DNA of 64,000 bases from Blastomyces gilchristii SLH14081 (Eukaryota; Ascomycota; Eurotiomycetes; Onygenales; Ajellomycetaceae). Within the stretch, counting starts at the first letter, position 1. The number at the start of each line of letters is the position of its first letter. The position numbers were made by a program, and so were the translations under genes. The DNA lies in the NCBI RefSeq assembly GCF_000003855.2, contig NW_003101659.1, positions 523,475 to 587,474 on the forward strand. The letters run 5' to 3'. The notes under the pieces are model-generated. The model worked only from the letters and a program-made list of their open reading frames with translations. It was not told the origin of the DNA and made no database searches. Shown one piece after another: positions 10,633 through 21,020 of the stretch.

Positions 10633-13600
10633 ATGGCTGAGGAGAACGCGGAGTTGCAGATCGCGCTGCGGCAGCTGGACCAGGAGTTGGAGGTGAGTAC
10701 TACCGTGACATCCTGCAAGTTCTGGTTCCCATGACAGTGACTGATAAACATCCCGGGTTCCTTGTAGGACGGTGAGATCACTCAAAAAGGGTAAGCAAAA
10801 TTTCCGTCGCTTCCATTCTTTCTGCCTATTCCCTCTTGTCTCTTCCTGCCCCCGGGGTCAGTGGTGCGCATGGTCCTAGCCGGTTAGACGCCGGTTAGAC
10901 GCCGGTCGCTCTATGGCATTTGGTTTCAAAGACGACAAACAAGGAGGAGAAGTTAAAAGACAAGTGAGAACAAAAGGAAGATGAAGAAGGGAGGGGGGGT
11001 TGGTTTGTCAAAGCTTTTTGGTTTGTAGCATCTAGTTGACGTTTTATGAAGATACGAAAAGCGTCGCACCCTAATTCTATCCCACTACCTATCCTCGAAT
11101 AACAGCAAGCGCGCAGATAGAGGCTTGAGAATCGGGAGTCCAACAGTTGCTGGCCATCGGGTCTCTCAACTTGGTATATACTCCCCTCCATCGTCGTCGC
11201 AAGGCAGTCGTCCTGCCAGTTCGACTCTGTCAGATGAACGCCGCCATTCGGACTCCCTGCCTGCCAATTTTATTGGTAGAGAGCAGGAACGCATAGCCAC
11301 GGACAGCATGAGTGCAAGAGATTCTATTGGGAGTGCTTCCCATTCGATGCAAAGCGGGAACCAGTTGGCGCAAATCCAGGAAAGAGAACTGGGTTTTTCG
11401 TTCCGATCTGAGAGGCAGCCGTCGTCGGCGTCCTATGATTCTCTTTTCCTCCCTAAAGGTCCCGGCCAGCCGGGGAATAACGACTCCTCCCGATCAGGCA
11501 CCCTACGAAGCCACAATTACGCATTTAACCCAACCGATCAGCCCGACTATGGCGATCCGCATGCTAGTGTGTACGGCCCGCCAGGTAGTAGCGGAGGGCC
11601 TACGCGACAGTCTACCATGCTCGACTCACAGCAGGCGTTTTTCTCGGACTTCGCGGGCCAACAAAGTGAGGATCACAGAGACAGCTACGGCGGCGGCTAC
11701 CACCGATACTCAAGCCAGACCCAAACCGAACCTTTTTCTCCAACCGCCAATATGGCGCCACCATTCATGAATGCAGTCGACATGTCGCATGGGCCAGTCG
11801 TCGATCACCTGTTGCCCCTCGAACCCCGAGATGTGACCTGTGAAGTCCATGATCCTCACAATCCTAATGTTTCTATGTCGCAGTTCGATAATTTACCCGC
11901 AGTCGTGCGGCATCGTGCACGGACTCATCCAAAACAGCCAGCTTACTGGGTACTGGATCAGCGCGGAAAGGAAATCGCGTCAATTACATGGGAAAAGCTG
12001 GGGAGTCGGGCGGAGAAAGTTGCGCAAGTCATACGTGACAAAAGCAGCTTGTATCGAGGAGATCGGGTGGCGCTCATATACCGAGACGCTGAGGTGATTG
12101 AGTTTGCCGTTGCGATTCTGGGTTGTTTTATTGCAGGGGTGGTGGCTGTCCCGATCAACAATCTTGAAGATTACGCTAACCTCAACGTTATCCTCACATC
12201 TACCCAGGCTCATCTCGCTTTGACTACTGAGAACAACCTTAAAAACTTCCAGAGAGATATCACAACCCAGAAGCTCACTTGGCCCAGAGGAGTGGAATGG
12301 TGGAAGACTAATGAGTTTGGAAGTTACCATCCAAAGAAGAAAGATGATACTCCTGCCCTTGTTGTTCCTGACTTAGCCTATATCGAGTTCTCAAGAGCTC
12401 CTACTGGCGATTTGCGCGGAGTTGTGATGAGCCACCGAACAATAATGCACCAGATGACTTGCCTTAGTGCGATAGTGGCATCTGCATCTCCTGATGGCAC
12501 ACGCCAGGCCAAACCGCATGGTGAAACCTTAATCAGTTATCTTGATCCCAGACAGAGCATAGGTATGATCCTGGGTGTTCTTCTTACGGTGTACGGTGGG
12601 CATACCACTGTCTGGCTAGAAGCTCGGGCTGTCGAGACACCTGGTCTCTACGCTAGTTTAATCACCAAATACAGGGCTACACTTATGGCAGCCGATTACC
12701 CAGGCTTGAAACGTGCTGCTTACAATTACCAGCAAGATCCAATGGCAACTAGGAATTTCAAGAAGGGCACTGAGCCGAATTTCTCCAGCCTAAAGCTCTG
12801 TCTGATCGATGCTCTCACCGTCGACCCTGAATTCCATGAGATTTTGGCCGACAGATGGCTGCGTCCTCTTCGCAATCCGCGTGCCAGAGAGTTAGTTGCT
12901 CCAATGCTCTGCCTGCCCGAACATGGTGGCATGGTTATAAGCGTTCGCGATTGGCTTGGTGGTGAGGAGCGAATGGGATGTCCTCTTACGCACGAGATGG
13001 ACCCTGCAGGACCAGCTGAATCAAATGAAACAAAGAAGGAGGAGAAGACTGAAACGTCTAAGCCCGGGTTTGGAAGCAGTTTGATTGGTGGAACTGCTGT
13101 TCCGACCCAAAAGGAGTCTAAAAGTGCTAGAGCTGATTTGGATGAGGTTCTACTTGACAAGGAGGCTCTTAAGAATAACGAAGTTGTCGTGTTGGCGATG
13201 GGGGAGGAAGCGCGGAAGCAGGCTGAAACCATGCCTAATACTGTTCGAGTTGGTGCTTTTGGATACCCTCTTCCCGATGCCACGTTGGCTATCGTTGATC
13301 CGGAGACTGGATTACTTTGCACTCCGAACATCATTGGCGAGATCTGGGTCGACTCACCTTCACTTTCGGGCGGCTTTTGGGCGCTACCGAAACATACTGA
13401 GGCGATATTCCATGCTCGACCCTATCGATTCCAGGGTGGTAGCCCTACTCCCATGGTTGTGGAGCCCGAATTTCTTCGCACTGGGCTTTTGGGATGTATT
13501 ATCGAAGGCAAAATATTTGTTCTCGGCCTGTACGAAGACCGATTGCGCCAAAAGGTCGAGTGGGTTGAGCACGGAACAGAGGCTACAGAGCACCGCTATT

Positions 13601-16600
13601 TCTTCGTCCAACACCTGATTATCAGCATCATGAAGAATGTACCTAAAATCCACGACTGCTCGGCGTTCGATGTGTTTGTTAATGATGAGCATTTACCTGT
13701 CGTCCTTTTAGAATCTTACGCTGCTTCAACCGCACCGACCACCTCTGGAGGGCCGCCGAGACAACTAGACATAGCCCTCTTGGATTCGCTTGCTGAACGG
13801 TGTGCAGAGGTCCTGTACCAAGAGCATCACCTTCGGGTATTCTGCATCATGATCACTGCCCCGAACACGCTGCCACGAGTCACGAAGAACGGACGACAGG
13901 AAATTGGAAATATGTTATGCCGCAAAGAATTTGACAACGGTTCACTGCCGTGCGTCCATGTGAAGTTCGGCGTCGAAAGGTCTGTTTTGAACCTTCCCAT
14001 CGGGGTTGATCCTGTAGGCGGAATATGGTCGCCCACGTCGTCGGCTGCTCGACAAGGTGCCCTTGTGATGCAGGACAAACAATACTCAGGCGTTGACTAC
14101 CGAGATGTCGTGATGGACGACCGGACTTCTACCCCATTGAACAATTTCAACAGTATTGTTGACCTGCTGCAGTGGCGGGTTGCACAACAAGCGGAGGAAC
14201 TTTCTTATTGTTCTATTGACGGGCGTGGTAGAGAGGGCAAGGGAATTACATGGAAGAAATTCGATACGAAGGTTGCAGGGGTTGCTATGTATCTGAAGAA
14301 TAAGGTTAAACTCAAGCCTGGTGACCATGTCATTCTCATGTATACGCACTCTGAGGAGTTTGTTTACGCCGTCCATGCCTGTTTCTGTCTTGGCGTGGTT
14401 GCCCTACCAATGGCGCCTATCGACCAGAACCGCCTCTCAGAAGATGCTCCAGCATTCCTTCATCTAGTCGCCGACTTTCACGTCCGGGCAATTCTTGTCA
14501 ATAGCGATGTAAACGATTTGTTGAAGCAAAAGGCAATTTCTCAACATATAAAACAGTCAGCCAATGTCCTTCGCATCAATCTTCCTTCCACGTACAATAC
14601 GGGGAGGCCACCGAAGCAATCACACGGCTGCCGCCACCTTGGATTGACCATGAAACAGGAGTGGCTCCAGTCTGGCAAGCCGGCGATGGTTTGGACGTAT
14701 TGGACCCCTGATCAAAGGAGAATGTCCGTCCATATTGGACATGATACAATTATGGGAATGTGTAAGGTGCAGAAGGAAACTTGCCAAATGACGAGCTCTC
14801 GCCCAGTGTTAGGTAGTGTCCGTAGTACGATAGGTCTCGGCTTCATACACACCTGTTTGATGGGGGTTTATGTCGGTAAGTTTTCCTCCTACGTTTGAGC
14901 TTACTTTTTCGTTCTTATCGCAATAATACCAATAAGGAGTTAAACTGATGGTGTAATGGATAGGTGCTCCGACTTACCTCTTCTCCCCCGTTGATTATGC
15001 CACTAATCCAATCTCCCTTTTCCTTGCATTGGCAAGGTACAAGATCAAAGACACTTATGCAACGAGTCAAATGTTGGATTACGCCATGGGCAGCATGGCC
15101 GCGAAGGGGTTCCAGTTGCATGAATTGAAGAATTTGATGATTGCATCTGACGGCAGACCCAGGGCGGATATTTGTACGTCCACCCCCCCCTGTCTTACAG
15201 TAGTTCGAGAGGCTAATTCCGACACCCCACAGATCAAAAAATTCGTTTGCATTTTGCCGCTGCAGGGCTCGACCGGACCGCTATCAACACAATCTACTCG
15301 CATGTTCTTAATCCTATGATTGTGTCCCGCTCTTACATGTGTATAGAGCCTATCGAGCTGTGGCTGGATACCAAGTACCTTCGTCAGGGCCTAATCTATC
15401 CTGTTGACCCGGACTCTGAGCCAAATGCTTTGCTAGTGCAAGATTCAGGGATGGTACCTGTGAGCACGCAAATCGCCATTGTCAACCCCGATACTTCTTG
15501 CCTTGCCCACGTGGGTGAGTATGGCGAAATCTGGGTCCAGTCTGAAGCGTGCGCAAAATCATTCTACGGGACGAAGCAGGAGTTTGACTTGGAGAGGTTT
15601 AGAGGTCGTGTGGTTGATGGAGACCCTTCAGCTGTCTATGTTCGCACTGGCGATTTGGGATTCTTGCATACTGTCACGCGGCCAATCGGTCCTGGCGGCC
15701 AACCGGTGGAGATGCAAGTTCTGTTTATTTTGGGAGGCATTGGGGAGACTTTTGAAATCAATGGTCTCAACCATTTCCCCGTGGACATTGAGTCGACAAT
15801 TGAAAAATGTCATCGTAACGTCGTCCCTGGTGGAAGGTGGGTGTTATTTTTTATTTTTATTTTTTTTCTCCCTTTGATGTATTTATTAGGTTTTCGTCTG
15901 CTAACTGCCCCAAAGCGCCGTATTCCAAGCTGGCAATCTCGTGGTAGCTCTCATTGAAGTTACCCGAAAAGCATACTTAGCTTCTTTAGTCCCCGTGATC
16001 CTGAATGCAATTCTTAATGAGCATCAGGTTGTGGCAGATATTATTGCATTTGTGCCACGGGGTGATTTCCCTCGATCCCGCCTGGGTGAGAAGCAAAGAG
16101 GCAAGATTCTAGCTTCTTGGGTGACTCGAAAGATGCAAACCATTGCGCAGTTCAATATTCGCGACGGTGAAGGGTTCGACAGCCACCTCATAGACCTGCC
16201 TGAACGTACCCGGACAGCCCCTAGAGTTCCCAGCACCGCCGAAACCGGAAGTCGACATCCAACCCCGCATCAAGAACCTGAAGTCACTGCTCCGCCACGC
16301 CAAGTAGAGTCCGCCTCCGCTGTTGAACGTCCAGTCCCAGCAGAGCCTGCTGAATCCTTCACTCTGCCCGCAACCGCAGCTAGTCCTGAGCCCCGCGCAG
16401 CCTCGTTTCGCGAAAATGATGATAACCTGAACACTGCCCGCAACTCCTACAACCCCTTGAACTACGACTTCCCTTTCGACGATAAATCGAAAGACTTCTT
16501 TGATGATTATGAGTACGATGATGATGAACCTGCTGAAAGGCCCACTCGTCTGGCCATTGTGAACCCGGAAGAGCCCGACGACCAGGATAATAATAATAAT

Positions 16601-17098
16601 AATAATAAGTACACCAGCCTTCCTGTTGCTGGTCCATTAGCCGCAGGAGATGTCCATTACCAGAATGATAATAATGGGGACGATGATCCACGCACAAGTT
16701 ACGACCATTTTGATATCGACGCCTACTTATCAAGTGGCACTCCAGGTCAAAGCGCAGGTCAAAACCACCACCAGCACTCGCAGCAGCATCCTCAAGGCCC
16801 CATCCCGTCCTTGGACATCATCCCCCCCGAAAATAACCATAGCAATCCCAACCCGCATCCCGATAGCAGAGATTCACTTCCCAGCCAGCAGGCGAGATAT
16901 AGCTATCTCCACCATCAACCGCAAATGGCAGGTTCTACGCATGGTTATGACCTTCCTCAAAACCAGGGCCATGGACAGCGGCAAGGCCAAAATCAATGTG
17001 ACACCGACCAATATCGGCGGCAGGACTACTTGGGAAATGATTGGCCAGAGGAGGCGATATTGTATCAGAATCAGAGCCAGAATCAGGAGAGGCGATAA
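10633..17098 (+). CDS. CPS1: CPS1/DIP2-type protein with tandem acyl-CoA-synthetase-like domains
   Basis: Fungal CPS1, orthologue of animal DIP2 and yeast CMR2. Six exons: 10633-10692, 10768-10790, 11052-14875, 14964-15173, 15233-15836 and 15916-17098, giving 1967 residues. The first two small exons encode a DMAP1-binding-type segment (MAEENAELQIALRQLDQELE, then DGEITQKGYEKRRT). A long disordered Ser/Gln-rich stretch leads to the first AMP-binding-like domain (about 300-960) and the second (about 1060-1690, with PLPD-like, GEIWV and RTGDLGF motifs). The tail is low complexity, with an Asn run encoded by an AAT repeat at about 16587-16608. DIP2 proteins regulate a subset of diacylglycerols; CPS1 is linked to virulence in several fungi, and its deletion in Coccidioides attenuates infection (established knowledge). 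The splice GGS|AVFQAG and the YQKIRLHF junction restore family sequence. Identity is firm; the tail boundary is less so. Confidence 0.93.
16587..16608 (+). repeat. In-frame AAT trinucleotide repeat
   Basis: A run of ATA/AAT repeats inside the last CPS1 exon encodes six consecutive asparagines in the disordered tail. It is a likely site of length polymorphism that keeps the reading frame. Confidence 0.85.
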
Positions 17099-18182
17099 TT
17101 AAGTCTTGTGCATATCACAGTTTCTCTTCAACATCGATTATGGAAAGGGTGATAATGAAACGCTTTTGGCCACATTTTGCTTCTTTGGTTGTTTTTACAG
17201 GCTATGTATGCCGCTATTTATCATTTTAAAATGTTGTTCGGGCGTGAAACGCGTTGCCTTTTTGGAGGGAAGAAGTATTAATTTGAGTTTTCCCCATGTA
17301 TATGACCCCGTTGTTTTTGTGTTTTTTAAATATACTCCCCAATATATCCCTGCGTTAAAGTTCCTTGACCCCAACTATCTCTATATGATGAATTGCTGTG
17401 CTGTACATACATCCCATGCGCATCGTTCTGAGGTAGTTTGGCATTTTCATGCTTGTTGGCCTCTTTTTTTGCTATTAGACTATGATTTTTATTTTTATTT
17501 TAATTGGTGTAGGGTCGAGGGGTCTTCTTCATCTATGATTCCCTATTTATCTAATGACTATAGGATCTTGCAAGTTTTACTATGGCTACCGGCCGGAGAA
17601 ATCTAATCCGCGCATGGGATTGCAATACAAAGCTTTTTTTCTTTCTTATAGATCCTCCGCGTCTAGCCGCTGGATATGGTCATGCGATCACTAGCAGGCT
17701 GGGCATAACGATAGGAGAGGTAGATCGCTGTGGTGCGGGTATAAATTTCTAGAAGTATCAAAATGTTTTTGAAGTACAGATTATGAGTCAAAGTTCAAAA
17801 AAAAAAAGGGAGAAAAGAATGAATTATTAAAAAATTAAATCGTAAAAATTCGTCGACCCTTAAATCCCGTTGGGGCCTATTCTTATCCATATCGCATTGC
17901 ATGCTTTTATCTCCGTGAATCAAGCAATTTCCAAAGCTTGCTTTTTAGACGTAACCAGAAAAAATCAAGAAAAAAAAAATATATCCGTAGACGATTTGAC
18001 CGAACAGGATATAAAAATTTTTATGAGTGTGATTCCCAATATGACGAACAAAATTTTCGCCCTACCCTACTTATTATCATGATGCTTGAAGGCCCTTCTC
18101 TCTATCTTATGCCTGCCTTTCTTGCGTATAAATAAGTTTCTCTTCTTCTTCTTAAAGAAAAAATAAAAGAAGAAGAAGATGG
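17099..18182. other. Convergent 3' region between CPS1 and LEU4
   Basis: About 1.1 kb between two converging genes. It is T-rich on the left and A-rich on the right, as expected for two opposed 3' untranslated regions. The open frames at 17106-17606 and 17870-18135 have no family resemblance and are not believed. Confidence 0.5.
18140..18179. repeat. TTC/GAA inverted repeat between converging genes
   Basis: TCTTCTTCTTCT and AGAAGAAGAAGA face each other across a short A-rich loop, so transcripts from either side could form a stem of about 12 bp. It lies just downstream of the LEU4 stop codon on the minus strand. A role in 3' processing is only an inference. Confidence 0.6.
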
Positions 18183-20410
18183 TTATCCTTGCTTTACAGA
18201 ACCCAGGTTATTCGCCTGGGCTTCCAGTTTCTCGATATCCACCTTTTGCTGCGCAAGTGCTACGCCAACATTAGCGTTGTCGGGTACCAAAGCTCGGGCT
18301 GGTCCGGTATGGCCTTGCATCTGCTCCAGAGCTTCAAGATCTGCTTCTGTAAGTGGTTTTACATTGGCGGGGCGGAATGGCGCGGGGGTAGATGCCCGAG
18401 ACGTGAGGAACTGTATCAGCAAGAAAAACAAAAGCAATTACGTTGTTAGTTGGGGTTGACTGGATCGGCGGGAATGGGGATTAAGAATGTTAACGAAATT
18501 GGGGTAGTGGGCTTACGGAGCTAGCAGCGCTCAGAAGCGCAGTCAAACTCGCCTGGACAACGTCCTGGTGGATACCAACACCCCAGACCTTGTCTGGACT
18601 ACATGAGGACGTGCACTCGATGTATGTTGCGGCTTTGGTGTTTTTATGGGCCCCGATAGCGTGTTCCTTGTAGTCGACAACGTCGAGGTCAATGCCTAGG
18701 GATTTTAGGGCGTTCGCGAGGGAAGAAATGGCACCGGTGCCGACGCCGACGATGGCGTGTTGCATACCGTCGATTTCAATAATGCCAGCAAAGCGTCGCT
18801 TGAGGTTCTTGGTGTTGAGTGCTTTACCGGGCTCTGGAGGTGCGGGGGACTGTGAACGGTCGGTGGTGATGTTGTAGTCTACCAGGGAGAAACGGGCGTT
18901 TTGCTTGAGATGGTAGGCCTCTTCAAAAAGGGAGACGATTTCTTTGGGCAGGAGCTCACGGCCAAGCTTGTCGGCTTGCTTCTGAATGACTTTGCTGAAT
19001 GCAACTTGTAGCCCGCGGGGAAGATCCAGTTCAAGACTGCGGAGGATAACCCAGGCAACGCCACCTTTGCCACTCTGTGAGTTGACACGGATGATGGCTT
19101 CGTAGTTGCGACCGATATCTTCTGGGTCAATGGGGAGGTAGGGTATTTGCCACCTATCCTCGCCCGTTGCGTTGGTCTTTTCACGAAGCTGGAAGCCCTT
19201 CTTGATAGCATCTTGATGACTGCCGCTGAAGGCGCAAACGACCAATTGTCCACCATAAGGCCATCTTTCATTCACTGGGATTTTGTTGCTTTCCTCCACT
19301 ACCTTTATAATGGAGTTGATATCTGAGAAATCCACCCCTGGGGAGATTCCCTGTGTATAGAGGTTGAGGGCCAGAGTGACTAAATCGACGTTTCCGGTTC
19401 GTTCTCCATTTCCGAACAAGGTGCCTTCAACCCGCTGAGCACCAGCCATCTGTGCCAACTCTGCTGCTGCAATTGCGCATCCGCGGTCATTATGCGGATG
19501 TAGAGATACGCAGACTTTCTCTCTCTCGGAGATGCGTGTCGAGAAGTACTCAATTTGATCCGCATAAACGTTGGGGGTGGACATTTCGACGGTAGCAGGA
19601 AGGTTAAAGATGAGTGGCGCTTCTTCTGTTGGCTCCCAAGCGGCTTTCACTGCCTCACAAACTTCGAGGACGAAATCAGGATCCGTATCTGAAAAGGTTT
19701 CAGGTGAAAACTCGAAAAGCCACTCGGTTCCTGCAGTTGAAGGGTCGTCCTTTGTGATCGAACGAGCGTACTTCGTGCATCGTACAGCCATCTCCAAGCT
19801 CTCTTGTTTCGACATGCCGAATACTATTCTGCGGAAGCATTCGCTTGTTGCAAGGTAGAGATGAAGGATGGCCTTTTTGGCCCCTTTGAGGGAATCAACT
19901 GTCCGTCGAATGAAGTCTTCCCGGCAAGGGCAAAGAACTTGTAGCCAAACATCGTCTGGTACCTCATCGGGGTTCTCGATAAGACGTCGAGTGAAATCAT
20001 AATCTGTTTGCGAAGCTGATGGAAATGAGATCTCAATTTCCTTGTATCCAATCTCTACAAGCATTCTGAAATACCGAAGCTTTTGGTCCCCATCCTGAAA
20101 GCCGTCCAATACACTGGTTAGTCTAGTTATTTGATGGACGAAAAGAAAAGAATAAGCTTTTGAGCCGAGGAGCATCTCAATTTCATACGAACCATGGGGT
20201 CGACCAAGCTCTGGTTGCCATCTCTGAGGTCAGTAGCCAACCACCGGGGGGGCTTGTCCAGCGTCTTTGAAGGCCATTGCCGATTGGGAAGATCCAAGGG
20301 CTTGAAGCGCCTATATTTTTTCGAGGGGTCCTTAAGCCTAATTGGGCAGTGTTAGCTTTCAAGTTCAGCATGCGCTATAATAGGAGGGGGGTATAACCCT
20401 ACATTGGCAT
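18183..20410 (-). CDS. LEU4: 2-isopropylmalate synthase
   Basis: First committed enzyme of leucine synthesis: it condenses acetyl-CoA with 2-oxoisovalerate to give 2-isopropylmalate, usually in mitochondria, and is feedback-inhibited by leucine. Four exons: 20410-20403, 20337-20193, 20094-18517 and 18410-18183, giving 652 residues. The first exon is only 8 nt (ATG CCA AT), joining to G CTT AAG to give [14 protein letters not shown], the usual start of the family. Landmarks are [17 protein letters not shown] across a splice, the metal-site HPHNDRG (about 248-254), [16 protein letters not shown], and a C-terminal LeuA regulatory domain (from about residue 470). The last exon adds a tail ending NNLGSVKQG. 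There is no obvious long mitochondrial presequence on this start; a longer alternative 5' form cannot be excluded. It converges with CPS1 and has leucine-pathway sites upstream. Confidence 0.94.
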
Positions 20411-20643
20411 CGTGAATGATTAAACTGCGTTGTTCCTGGTTAAGCTGGGCGGGGGAGGAGGGGTGGTGAGGGGTGTTACTGATTAAGCTGCGGGTGTGGA
20501 TAGAAGAGGGATATAATAATAACGCCTAACAAGGGACTTATACCAACGAAACCCAAGCAATCAACGGGCAACTATTAGAAAGAATGGTCTTTTAAGTAGA
20601 TAATGAAGACTCAGAGATTGTTATTATATTCCCTTCGCCGCAA

Positions 20644-20650
20644 TGAGTCA
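20644..20650. promoter_or_regulatory. CPC1/Gcn4-type site upstream of LEU4
   Basis: TGAGTCA, the exact complement of the Gcn4/CPC1 core TGACTCA, lies about 235 bases upstream of the LEU4 ATG. In ascomycetes this bZIP factor activates amino-acid biosynthesis genes during starvation. Confidence 0.6.
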
Positions 20651-20677
20651 GTGGCGTTCACCGCAAATTTTCTGCAG

Positions 20678-20687
20678 CCGAAATCGG
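20678..20687. promoter_or_regulatory. Leu3-type everted site upstream of LEU4
   Basis: CCGAAATCGG matches CCG-N4-CGG, the spacing recognised by the Zn2Cys6 factor Leu3 (LeuB), which controls leucine-pathway genes in response to the LEU4 product isopropylmalate. It sits between the two CPC1-type sites, which strengthens the call. Confidence 0.6.
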
Positions 20688-20705
20688 ATTGCGGGGAGAT
20701 GCCGA

Positions 20706-20712
20706 TGAGTCA
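20706..20712. promoter_or_regulatory. Second CPC1/Gcn4-type site upstream of LEU4
   Basis: A second exact TGAGTCA, 62 bases upstream of the first relative to the window, is followed by CACGTG at 20727-20732. The pair flanks the Leu3-type site. Confidence 0.55.
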
Positions 20713-20928
20713 GCACGGAATCCTTCCACGTGACCGCTTCTGCCCTAATTGATGCTTTCAGGAAATCACTTCGCCCTGGACAGGGCAGCCAGCAGAGGCC
20801 AATACAATATGTCAATTATTGATGTTATATAGGGCAATGTCAGAAAGATTGGAAATCAACCAGGAGATTAAGCCGTAGTAAAGCGAAATAGTATTGTATG
20901 ATGTAAGACGATATTTGAAAATCAACAA

Positions 20929-20956
20929 GTGTACATGTAATGTACATGTACAGTAC
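20929..20956. repeat. Palindromic TGTACA-type cluster
   Basis: Two GTACATGTA units in tandem followed by CAGTAC, just beyond the DRS1 stop codon in its 3' region. It shares the 14-mer ACATGTACAGTACA exactly with 47616-47629. Confidence 0.7.
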
Positions 20957-21020
20957 AAAGCTAATGCAAGTAGCTAACATTGATGTTGCCCGCGATCAAA
21001 ACGGCTCATTGGTTTACAGC

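Larger units (their letters stand above)
20411..21020. other. LEU4 promoter and DRS1 3' region
   Basis: A 610-base region. The left part is the LEU4 promoter with the motifs listed separately; the right part holds the 3' end of DRS1. A repeated palindromic TGTACATGTA block lies at 20929-20956. No coding sequence was seen. Confidence 0.6.

Noticed and set aside
10633..17098. Non-ribosomal peptide synthetase or polyketide cluster core
   Set aside because: The AMP-binding-like domains are of the DIP2 type; there is no carrier or condensation domain and no neighbouring tailoring cluster.
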